Of a DNA stretch of 64,000 nt, positions 41,976-49,087 are shown in pieces. A program made the position numbers and the translations under genes. The stretch lies in assembly GCA_964344935.1 (NCBI GenBank), contig CAYFPL010000005.1:344121-408120 (forward strand), given 5' to 3'. This stretch comes from GCA-2731375 sp964344935 (lineage in GTDB: Bacteria > Pseudomonadota > Alphaproteobacteria > GCA-2731375). Under the pieces are notes generated by a model. That model worked only from the letters and a program-made list of their open reading frames with translations, made no database searches and was not told the DNA's origin. Each line of letters begins with the position of its first letter. The stretch's first letter is position 1.

Positions 41976-42761
41976 ATGGACTATCAGCATATCAAGGTGG
42001 AGCGCGGCGGCGAGATCGCCATTGTCACCTTTAATCGGCCCGATAAGGCCAATGCCCTGAATTTTCGCCATATCCAGGAAATCGAACATGCGGCCCTGAG
42101 TTTCCGGGATGACGAAACGGCGCGGGTCGTGGTGTTCACCGGTGCCGGCAAGCATTTCAATTCCGGCGCCGATCTGACGGCCGAGCGCCAGGAGCATGAA
42201 CTGCTCACCGTGCGCCGGCGCCATCGCCGCATGGGCGAACGCTGTATCCAGGCCCTGCGGGAGATGGATCAAATCACCATAGCGGCCTGGACCGGCGCCG
42301 CCATGGGCGGCGGTGCCTGCATTGCCACCGCCCTCGATTTCCGCATTGGTGCCGAGGACTGTTTCATGTCCTATCCGGAGATTCTGATCGGCGTCAATCT
42401 GATGTGGCAAAGCCTGCCACTTTGCATGCAATTGGTGGGCCCGGCCCGGGCCAAGCGCCTGGTCATCGGCGGCGAACATGTCCCCGGGCCGACGCTTCTG
42501 GAATGGGGCGCCCTGGACGAGATGGTGCCGGCGGATCAGGTTATGGACAAGGCCATGGAATGGGCTAGGCACTATGCCGGCCAGCCCCCGGTCGCCGCAC
42601 AGATGATCAAACGCAGCGTCAACGCAATTTCATCTGCCCTGGACCGTTCCGTCATGCACATGGATTCCGACCAGCATATTCTGGTCTCCGAGACCGAGGA
42701 TGCGGCGGAGGCGGTGCAGGCCTATCTGGAGAAACGGCCGCCCACCTTCAAGGGCAATTGA
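41976..42761 (+). CDS. Enoyl-CoA hydratase/isomerase family protein
   Basis: 261 residues from ATG 41976, eleven bases after the SDR stop; a TTG overlapping that stop is a weaker alternative. Crotonase motifs: IAIVTFNRPDKANALN, HFNSGADL (first oxyanion segment) and AAMGGGACIATALDFRIG (second). The Glu usually seen after the second segment is not obvious (MSYPEILIGVNL holds one candidate), so exact chemistry is open. Cotranscribed with the SDR. Confidence 0.9.
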   Translation: MDYQHIKVERGGEIAIVTFNRPDKANALNFRHIQEIEHAALSFRDDETARVVVFTGAGKHFNSGADLTAERQEHELLTVRRRHRRMGERCIQALREMDQITIAAWTGAAMGGGACIATALDFRIGAEDCFMSYPEILIGVNLMWQSLPLCMQLVGPARAKRLVIGGEHVPGPTLLEWGALDEMVPADQVMDKAMEWARHYAGQPPVAAQMIKRSVNAISSALDRSVMHMDSDQHILVSETEDAAEAVQAYLEKRPPTFKGN

Positions 42762-42768
42762 GGCTCGC

Positions 42769-43590
42769 TTAAGGCGCCGTTTGCCGCGCCCAAATCTCTG
42801 TCGCCTCGTCGGCCGGGTAGAAGCATTCGATGTGCAACTCCTGCAGGGTGATGTCCTGGGGCGTGCCGAAAGTGGCGATGGTGGAGAACCAGGCCAGGCG
42901 CAAATCCCCCAAGGCAAAGACCACGTTCAGAAGAGGCGGCAGTTCCGCATCCCGGTCCGGTGCGGCCCGCCAGGCTTCCGGCACGCCGGGATAGCTCAAC
43001 AGCTCCTCGGTCAAATCCGCCATGGCCTGATCGCCGCCTGTTAGGGCCGCTTCCCGCCGGCTCCGCTCCAATAGCGCCCGGGCCACCTCTTCCCAGTTTT
43101 CCACCGAGGCGCGGGCGCCATTGGGGTCGAATAGGGTACGCAGCACGTTGGGCGGGCCATCACTCCCGACCATGCCCAGGCCCGCCATCATGCGGGCGGC
43201 GCCCTGGTTTGCCATCAGCAGGTCGTAACGGCTGTTGATCACCAGGGCCGGATAGGGTTCGTGCTGGGCCAGCATCAAATCCAGGGCCCGGCGCACTTCC
43301 GACATGGAGGCATCGGATAGGGCGCTTTCCCGGTAGTGCGGGGCAAAACCCGCCGCTGCAAGCATGCCGTTCCGGTCCCGTAATGGAACTTCCAGAGCCT
43401 CGGCCAAACGCAGGACCATGGCCCGGCTGGGCTGTGCCCGCCCGGTCTCGATAAAGGAAAGATGCCGGGCCGAGGTATCGGCGGCCAGGGCCAGGTCCAG
43501 TTGGCTCAGGCGGCGGACGCCGCGCCATTGTTTCAAGAGCGCCCCTACCGGGCTGATGGGTTTGGCAAGGGCGGCTGTGGCTGTGCTCAT
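42769..43590 (-). CDS. XRE-family regulator with MmyB-like ligand-binding domain
   Basis: 273 residues. An N-terminal helix-turn-helix (LLKQWRGVRRLSQLDLALAA, followed by RHLSFIETGRAQPSRAMVLRLAEAL) is joined to a ~180-residue C-terminal domain of the MmyB type (YPALVINSRYDLLMANQGAARM, RTLFDPNGARASVENWEEVARALL). MmyB-like regulators often control SDR or carrier genes. The gene reads toward the enoyl-CoA hydratase. A perfect 17-base palindrome lies 57 bases upstream of the start and a close match lies upstream of the MFS/thioesterase pair 6 kb away. Confidence 0.9.
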   Translation of the reverse strand: MSTATAALAKPISPVGALLKQWRGVRRLSQLDLALAADTSARHLSFIETGRAQPSRAMVLRLAEALEVPLRDRNGMLAAAGFAPHYRESALSDASMSEVRRALDLMLAQHEPYPALVINSRYDLLMANQGAARMMAGLGMVGSDGPPNVLRTLFDPNGARASVENWEEVARALLERSRREAALTGGDQAMADLTEELLSYPGVPEAWRAAPDRDAELPPLLNVVFALGDLRLAWFSTIATFGTPQDITLQELHIECFYPADEATEIWARQTAP

Positions 43591-43646
43591 GGCGGTCTCC
43601 CGGTGAAAATGCCCGTCAAGGATAGCGCCTGGGACAGTTCGATTAC

Positions 43647-43663
43647 ATTACCTGCCAGGTAAT
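43647..43663. promoter_or_regulatory. Perfect 17-bp palindromic operator upstream of the XRE/MmyB regulator
   Basis: ATTACCTG-C-CAGGTAAT, eight-base arms around one central base, in the divergent promoter region between the regulator and a small membrane-protein gene. The next bases (TGTTTTGCCC) are shared with the site at 37716-37732. Autoregulation by the XRE protein is the simplest reading. Confidence 0.75.
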
Positions 43664-43724
43664 TGTTTTGCCCCGTACGCCGGACCATGTTTGCCCTCAC
43701 ATTCATCAATGACTGGAGGTTCAC

Positions 43725-44186
43725 ATGTTTCAGTTTTGGCATCGTTGGCTGCAAATCGCCTTGGCCGGCTTGGTTCTGTTGGGTATCGACATGGCGTTTT
43801 TCGGCACCACTGTCTTGTTCACGCCCTTGAACGATCCCCTGAACGCGCATTTCTTCGGCAGCACCGAGGTTTCGCCGGCCGTGGCGCAATATCAGGCCTT
43901 TGCCTTCGCCATCATGGGGGCATTGACCGCCGGCTGGGGCGTCCTGGCCTTCATGGTGGCGCGCCACGCCATCGCCCGGCGCGAGGCCTGGGCCTGGTAC
44001 GGCCTGGTAATCGGATTTGTGCTTTGGTACGTGGTCGACAATGCCCTGTCCGCCTATCACGGGGCCATGGCCAACGTTGTTTCCAACACCCTGTTCGCCA
44101 TTCCGGTGATCGTGCCTTTGCTCGCCTTGCGCAAGCACGTTGCCGGCAAGTCCGTGGCGCAAAGCATGCAACCGCGCACGGCCTAG
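43725..44186 (+). CDS. Small membrane protein of unknown function
   Basis: 153 residues with four predicted membrane helices (near 10-32, 58-80, 90-110, 115-135), an N-terminal FQFWHRWLQIAL, and a basic tail. I do not recognise a family. It is divergent from the XRE regulator and begins 61 bases beyond the 17-bp palindrome, so it is probably a target of that regulator. Confidence 0.75.
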   Translation: MFQFWHRWLQIALAGLVLLGIDMAFFGTTVLFTPLNDPLNAHFFGSTEVSPAVAQYQAFAFAIMGALTAGWGVLAFMVARHAIARREAWAWYGLVIGFVLWYVVDNALSAYHGAMANVVSNTLFAIPVIVPLLALRKHVAGKSVAQSMQPRTA

Positions 44187-44364
44187 AAAAATTTCGCAAA
44201 CCGGCTACACAATAACCGGAACAATCGGTCGTCGACTTTATGTCGGTGGCCGATTTGATTCCGGGACGCGCTGGTGTCCGGTCAGCCGCGGGCGGCGCCT
44301 ACCAAAGATCGGCGGCCATGCCGTATGATGCGGGCGAGATTGTCAATCAGCCCGGATTTCGCTC

Positions 44365-44763
44365 TTGTCGGTCGCCAGTATTACTCTGATCGCCGCCGTG
44401 GCATTCACTGTCGTTGGCGTCGGCACCTTCATCCATTTCTATGTGATGGTGCTACGTTGGCCGCGGGCCACGGGCGAAGTGACAGGCAATGTCACCCAGG
44501 CACGTTCCTTTGGGGCAAACGAACACGCCCATTTCCCGCGTATCAAATTTCAGGCCGCCGACGGCCAGCACTACGAAATCCAGGGCGATATCGGCCTGAA
44601 CGAGGAATGGCCCCTGGGCCTGAAGGTGGATTTGCGCTACCGCGCCGCCGACCCCAGCCAGGCGACGATCATGAAAAGCTGGCAGCGCCTGGCCTTTGCC
44701 TCCGTCTTCATCGCCTTCGCCCTTTTGGCCTGGTATGCCTGGCTGGCCGTCCCCCTCAACTGA
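44365..44763 (+). CDS. DUF3592-like membrane protein
   Basis: 132 residues with a TTG start. TM1 near 5-27 and TM2 near 108-128 flank a small soluble domain with PRATGEVTGNV, HFPRIKFQAADGQ and LGLKVDLRYRAADPSQA. This is the DUF3592 pattern: a two-TM protein with a beta-rich insert of unknown function. Convergent with trpE(G), one base between stops. Confidence 0.75.
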   Translation: MSVASITLIAAVAFTVVGVGTFIHFYVMVLRWPRATGEVTGNVTQARSFGANEHAHFPRIKFQAADGQHYEIQGDIGLNEEWPLGLKVDLRYRAADPSQATIMKSWQRLAFASVFIAFALLAWYAWLAVPLN

Positions 44764-44764
44764 A

Positions 44765-46948
44765 CTAGGCCGCGCGCTCGGCAGCGCCCTTCTCCGGCAA
44801 CAATGTCGTTAGCACGTTCTCGACGATCTTGTGGCCGGCCCGGGCGTCCATCGAGAGGATACTCTCGGGATGGAATTGCACCGCCGCGATTGGCAATGAG
44901 GTATGGCGCACCGCCATGACCATGTCCTCTTCGTTGCGGGCGATGACCTCGAGTTCGTCGGGAATCTTCTCCGCAACGGCCAGCAGGGAATGATAGCCGC
45001 CGACCCGGGCGCCCTGGGCGATCCCTTCGAACAAGCCGCTTTCATCGTGCGTCAGCTGCCAGTATTTGCCGTGGCGGGGCAGGTCCATGACCTGTAGTTC
45101 GCCGCCGAAGGCCTCGACGATGCCCTGCAGGCCGAGACAGACGCCGAACTGGGGGATGCCCAGTTTGGCGACGCTGCGCACCATGTCCGGGACGCCGAAC
45201 TCCCGCGGCTGGCCGGGGCCGGGTGAATGAATGACAAGATCGGGCCGCTCGGCCAGGGCGGCCTGGGCCGGGGCGCCGTGGCGGAAGGTTTGCACGATGG
45301 CGCCGGTCTGACGGAAGTAGTCGGCCAGGGTGTGGACGAAGCTGTCTTCGTTATCCACCATGACGATACGCAGGCCGGCGAATTTCGGCGGCGGCGCGGT
45401 TTCGACGGGTTCGGGACCCTTGCGGCCCAGGTCGGCCACGGCCTTGAAGAAGGCGGTGGATTTGACCTGGGTTTCCATCTCTTCCTCCTCCGGCACGGAG
45501 TCATAGACGAACGTCGCCCCGACACGGTAGTCGGCACGGCCGCCTTCCAAGTGCACGGTGCGGATGGTGATGCCCGTATTGACCGTGCCTGAGAACATCA
45601 GGGCGCCAATGGCCCCGCCGTACCAGCGCCTGGGCGAGACCTCTTCCTGTTCGATGATCTCAACCGCCTTGCGTTTCGGCGCCCCGGTCAGGGTGACCGC
45701 CCACATATGCGAGAGGAAGGCGTCGAGACCGTCGAAACCTTCCCGCAGGCGCCCTTCCACGTGGTCAACTGTATGGAACAGGCCGGCATAGCGTTCGATG
45801 GCGCGCCGGGCGAGGAGCTTCACCGTGCCGGGCCGGCAGATCCGCGATTTGTCGTTGCGGTCCACATCCGTGCACATGGTCAGTTCAACCTCGTCCTTTT
45901 CCGAGTTGTAGAGGGCCTGGATGCGCTCGGCATCCTCCATGGCATTTTCGCCCCGCCGGGCGGTGCCGGAGATGGGCGAACTTTCCACCCGGTCGCCCTC
46001 GACGCGGACGTACATCTCCGGCGAGGCGCCGATCAACTGCTCGCCGGCGAACTGGAAAAAGAACTCGTAAGGGGAGGGATTGATGCGCCGCATCATCCGG
46101 AACATTTCCGACGGCGGGCCATGATAGGCGGTCTGGTATTTGCGGCTCAAAACCACTTCAAAGATATCGCCCACCGCCATGCGCTCGCGGGCATACTCCA
46201 CCTTGGCCATATAGTCTTCGGGGCTGTGGTCGGATGTGATCTCGCCCTTTGAAACCGCATTCGGCCTGGCGATGCGACCGACGCCGTCGAACGCGGTCTC
46301 GCTCAGGCCGACGGTGGTCTCGGCCCGCCGGGTGAATTCGTACTCATAGGCATGCGCCACTTCCAGGCGACGGTCCAGCACCATGATGCGGTCGGGCAGG
46401 AACAAATGCAGCAACTTGTCCTCTTCGCCCCGGGGCATGGACAGATCCATCTGCTCAAACTCGTAGATCAGGTCAAAGCCGAAGGCGCCCCAAAGGCCCA
46501 GGAACTGATCGCGCATGCCGGCGAACTCCGCCATCAGGGCGCGGATCGGCGTGAAGGTGGAAGGCTGGCGGCTGCGCTCCTCCTCGGCGAACATGCGCTC
46601 GGGCCGGGCGATGCTCAAAACCAGGTTTTGTTCATCCTCCTGCCGCAGTTCCAATTGCGGATGTTTCAGCAACACCGGCTTCAACATGGCCAGGATCGGC
46701 ACGCCGCGGGGGTTGAGGGCGGAGAGGCGGAATTGATCCATATGCGCGACCAGCTCCAACGGAGGGTCGATGAAGCCGAAATCCCATCGCGCATAGCGGT
46801 CCTGGTCCTCGACGCCGGAGGATAGATAGGCGCCGCGGGTGTCGTTCAGGGCATCGATCAGGAAGTCGATGCCGCGCTGAAAGTCGATCGCCCGGTCGGT
46901 GCGGTCGATCACAATGCCGGAGGGTGAAACAAAGGAATAATCGGTCAT
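44765..46948 (-). CDS. trpE(G): Anthranilate synthase, fused TrpE-TrpG
   Basis: 727 residues. Component I spans ~1-520: the chorismate-binding block shows SPISGTARRGENAMED, LTMCTDVDRNDKSRIC and VTLTGAPKRKAVEIIEQEE. Component II spans ~530-720: a glutamine amidotransferase with HSPGPGQP, the nucleophile Cys in FGVCLGLQGI, and HPESIL with the triad His-Glu. The fusion is the form known from Rhizobium and Azospirillum. It makes anthranilate from chorismate and glutamine for tryptophan synthesis. AGGA lies eight bases upstream of the ATG. The 5' region may carry a leader peptide (see 47084-47149). Confidence 0.95.
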   Translation of the reverse strand: MTDYSFVSPSGIVIDRTDRAIDFQRGIDFLIDALNDTRGAYLSSGVEDQDRYARWDFGFIDPPLELVAHMDQFRLSALNPRGVPILAMLKPVLLKHPQLELRQEDEQNLVLSIARPERMFAEEERSRQPSTFTPIRALMAEFAGMRDQFLGLWGAFGFDLIYEFEQMDLSMPRGEEDKLLHLFLPDRIMVLDRRLEVAHAYEYEFTRRAETTVGLSETAFDGVGRIARPNAVSKGEITSDHSPEDYMAKVEYARERMAVGDIFEVVLSRKYQTAYHGPPSEMFRMMRRINPSPYEFFFQFAGEQLIGASPEMYVRVEGDRVESSPISGTARRGENAMEDAERIQALYNSEKDEVELTMCTDVDRNDKSRICRPGTVKLLARRAIERYAGLFHTVDHVEGRLREGFDGLDAFLSHMWAVTLTGAPKRKAVEIIEQEEVSPRRWYGGAIGALMFSGTVNTGITIRTVHLEGGRADYRVGATFVYDSVPEEEEMETQVKSTAFFKAVADLGRKGPEPVETAPPPKFAGLRIVMVDNEDSFVHTLADYFRQTGAIVQTFRHGAPAQAALAERPDLVIHSPGPGQPREFGVPDMVRSVAKLGIPQFGVCLGLQGIVEAFGGELQVMDLPRHGKYWQLTHDESGLFEGIAQGARVGGYHSLLAVAEKIPDELEVIARNEEDMVMAVRHTSLPIAAVQFHPESILSMDARAGHKIVENVLTTLLPEKGAAERAA

Positions 46949-47083
46949 AACGGGCGGTCCTGCTGGCTTGTTCCGCTGGCGGCGGCCCTATTTTCAACGA
47001 TCAGGGGCGGGCGCAACGCATATACTAATAAAGGGGTCTTCGGTTCGGACGGACTTAGGCGCCGTCCAGGCAAACGGAAAGCT

Positions 47084-47149
47084 TCACCAGAGAAAGGCGA
47101 TGAACTTGGGCGGGTGCTGCGCCGCCGAATTGATGCGTTGCCGTGTCAT
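47084..47149 (-). CDS. Possible trp leader peptide upstream of trpE(G)
   Basis: A 21-codon frame starts at ATG 47149 and ends with TTT CTC TGG TGA (Phe-Leu-Trp-stop). Twenty bases later comes a hairpin, GGACGG/CCGTCC (47047-47067), and ~100 bases after that trpE(G). Attenuation through Trp-codon leader peptides is known for trpE(G) in rhizobia. Here there is only one Trp codon and no clear T-run after the hairpin, so this is a weak call. Confidence 0.25.
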   Translation of the reverse strand: MTRQRINSAAQHPPKFIAFLW

Positions 47150-47188
47150 AGCGCCGGGACGCTACCACGCCGCCATCACGCCGTCCAG

Positions 47189-47247
47189 TTTTGCATGCCG
47201 CCGGCAGCTTGTGGCAAACTCAGACTCTAGAACAACAGATAATTGTG
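47189..47247 (+). repeat. Upstream repeat, copy A
   Basis: Contains GCTTGTGGCAAACTCAG and AGAACAACAGATA, shared with copies B (48132-48221) and C (48561-48650). It lies in the 375-base gap between trpE(G) and the lipoprotein gene; the rest of that gap holds only the putative trp leader. The three copies each precede a rightward gene, so the repeat may carry a promoter. Confidence 0.75.
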
Positions 47248-47323
47248 TTGATGGTTTTCTTGTCATGCAGAACCGACCGGGCAAAGGCGGTTGGAACGGG
47301 TTAAATGTGGGAGCGGAGGGGAT

Positions 47324-48094
47324 TTGAGGCCAATCGGTTCACTTTGGCGAAGACACTCGCGGGTCGGATTGCTGCTTTGGCTTGCGGTTATGTTGAGTGC
47401 TTGCGGCGAAGTAGTCGGCATGGCGGGTCTTATGCTTGTAGCCATACCGCCCTTCACAACGCCGCCACCGGAGATGCAAAAACTCTGTGACGAGCATGAG
47501 GGCCTGAAAATCTATCGCACGGCGAAGGATGTGGCCGGCTTTGTGGACACTACGGCAGAGGGCTGTAAGGGCTTTTGTGGTTCCGCGTTGGGCGATTCCA
47601 AACGCCCCGGCAGCTACCGCTTTGTCGAGGCGAGCGCATCGCAAGAGTTTTTCGACCGCAATCGTCCCACATCGGATTTTCAGCTTAAGGGTTTATTGAG
47701 CTACAAAGTGGACAAGCCGGGCCTTTACCGTTTCACCAAAGAAAAAATCGGCCACTCGAATTGCCGCATATTCGAGAAGTGGCATGCTCTGGCGAACAAA
47801 GGGGGCAAGTTCAAACGCCTCATCGGCTGGGAAGACAGTTGCATCGCCACCTGGCCCATCGAGAAATTCACCGCTCGCCATGAAATTCGGGAAGACTGGA
47901 TCAGGCGAAAGCGGTCCTATGGCCAACTTAAAACGCGGATTATTCAGATTGGTGACCGCCAGAATGGCAGCGTTATGGCCGAGTATCGCAGGAATTTCAT
48001 CGATTTTGCAAAGGCCGATGGCAATCTGTACTGCAAGAACCGAGCCAGGGCTTTCAACGAAGAGCGCGTATTGCTGCCAATATCGAAGCCATAG
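47324..48094 (+). CDS. Lipoprotein of unknown function
   Basis: 256 residues from TTG 47324, chosen because GGAGG lies five bases upstream and it leaves a standard lipoprotein signal: basic start, hydrophobic run, LSAC with Cys27 lipidated. The mature protein has eight cysteines, including CDEHEG, CKGFC and CRIF, and Arg/Lys-rich segments. I do not recognise the family. Third-position GC is lower than in neighbours, which together with the adjoining repeats hints at a recently arrived or fast-evolving locus. Confidence 0.75.
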   Translation: MRPIGSLWRRHSRVGLLLWLAVMLSACGEVVGMAGLMLVAIPPFTTPPPEMQKLCDEHEGLKIYRTAKDVAGFVDTTAEGCKGFCGSALGDSKRPGSYRFVEASASQEFFDRNRPTSDFQLKGLLSYKVDKPGLYRFTKEKIGHSNCRIFEKWHALANKGGKFKRLIGWEDSCIATWPIEKFTARHEIREDWIRRKRSYGQLKTRIIQIGDRQNGSVMAEYRRNFIDFAKADGNLYCKNRARAFNEERVLLPISKP

Positions 48095-48131
48095 CCGAGA
48101 CGGCGATCATGTTGACAGATTGCTTTTGCGT

Positions 48132-48221
48132 CCCCTTTTGCCGCCGCTGACGGCTTGTGGCAAACTCGGTTTCCAGAACAACAGATAGTCATGGGATACG
48201 GACAATGAGCAGCACCGAAGC
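48132..48221 (+). repeat. Upstream repeat, copy B (includes start of a broken gene)
   Basis: About 90 bases with strong similarity to copy C through the upstream region, the start codon and the first codons (Met-Ser-Ser-x-Glu-Ala). This shows duplication of a promoter plus the 5' end of a SnoaL-like gene. The core GGCTTGTGGCAAACTC is identical in copies B and C. Confidence 0.85.
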
Positions 48222-48423
48222 TTTCAGGTATCCGGGGACAGTATATTGTTTAAATGATTTGCCGGATGAATTCCGGATAGGCGTGCGGCTCGATAGCGCT
48301 GCAACCACGAAAACCGGGGACACGATCCCAAGTTTCCTGCGGAAATTGGGTCATGTCCCCGTTTTTCTTGCGGATCAATGCGACGGTTCGCTTAGTTCGA
48401 TCCTGATGTTCTGCCGCCGCTGA
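48205..48423 (+). pseudogene. Truncated remnant of the SnoaL-like gene, disrupted by a REP-like element
   Basis: Starts with ATG and Met-Ser-Ser-Thr-Glu-Ala, as in the intact gene at 48634, then diverges completely within about six codons. The remaining 66 codons read through a sequence with GGGGACA repeats and a long hairpin, so they are not a natural protein. I interpret it as a duplicate 5' end joined to a mobile palindromic element. Confidence 0.6.
48310..48365. repeat. REP-like long imperfect hairpin
   Basis: Left arm 48310-48337 and right arm 48341-48365 pair over ~24 bases (AAAACC-GGGGACA...CCCAA-TTTCC with GGAAA-TTGGG...TGTCCCC-GTTTT) around a three-base loop. A second GGGGACAGTATATTG lies at 48234-48248. 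The GGGGACAGTAT and TGTCCCC motifs recall REP sequences associated with RAYT transposases; no transposase is present here. Confidence 0.7.
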
Positions 48424-48560
48424 TCATTGCAGACGAGGCGGGAACAGAATTCGATTAAGGTGACAGTTTATGAATTGAGCGGAGCAAAATTAATGGACTG
48501 TGACTGTTTGTACCAATTGTTCCACCAATTGTTCGACCATTTTCCACCGTAATCCTGAGG

Positions 48561-48650
48561 CCCCTTTTGCCGCGGCTGATGGCTTGTGGCAAACTCAGGT
48601 TCCAGAACAGCAGACAATCACGGGGTATGGAAGATGAGCAGCAGCGAGGC
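48561..48650 (+). repeat. Upstream repeat, copy C
   Basis: Precedes and includes the start of the intact SnoaL-like gene. Shares CCCCTTTTGCCGC, GGCTTGTGGCAAACTC and CCAGAACA with copy B. The 137 bases between the broken gene and this copy are AT-rich with a short direct repeat (CCAATTGTTC, CCAATTGTTC near 48514-48535) and no ORF I can support. Confidence 0.85.
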
Positions 48651-49047
48651 TGTGGTGAGAGACGAAACGGACGACAGGCGCGCCGAACTCGAGGAATTGG
48701 CGGATGCCTTCGTGGACGCCTTCAACCGGCGGGATCTGGACGGCATCATGTCGTTTTTCGGCGAGGATGCGGTCTATGAGGATGCCTATGGCGACAAGCA
48801 CCGGGGCAAAGGGGCCATCCGCACCGCCTTCGAACCGGTGGTGGACGGACGGCTGGGCGAGATCCTGTTCGACGGCGAGGACCGCTTCATCGATCCCGGC
48901 GCGGGCAAGGTGATGGATAGCTGGATTTTGCACATGCATCGGGGCGCCGGCGGCGACAAGGAACGCAAACTGCGCGGCCTAGATCTGTTGCATTTCGACG
49001 GCCGGGACCTGGTGCGCAAGATCACCTACAAGCAGGACAAGGTTTAG
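48634..49047 (+). CDS. SnoaL/NTF2-like protein
   Basis: 137 residues. Cone-shaped alpha+beta barrel signature of the SnoaL/NTF2-like fold: AELEELADAFVDAFNRRDLDG (split at the helix end), IMSFFGEDAVYEDAYGDKHRGKGAI, then strands VMDSWILHMHRG and GLDLLHFDGRDLVRKITYK. Members are isomerases, hydratases or ligand carriers. The extra upstream frame from 48586 is part of the repeat, so ATG 48634 is used. Followed 40 bases later by a methyltransferase. Confidence 0.87.
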   Translation: MSSSEAVVRDETDDRRAELEELADAFVDAFNRRDLDGIMSFFGEDAVYEDAYGDKHRGKGAIRTAFEPVVDGRLGEILFDGEDRFIDPGAGKVMDSWILHMHRGAGGDKERKLRGLDLLHFDGRDLVRKITYKQDKV

Positions 49048-49087
49048 CGCCCAGCTTCCGTCGTACCCGCTTGCCGAATGGGATGAA

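Noticed and set aside
48310..48365. The REP-like hairpin as a CRISPR repeat
   Set aside because: Only one hairpin is present, with no regular spacing of identical units and no cas genes.
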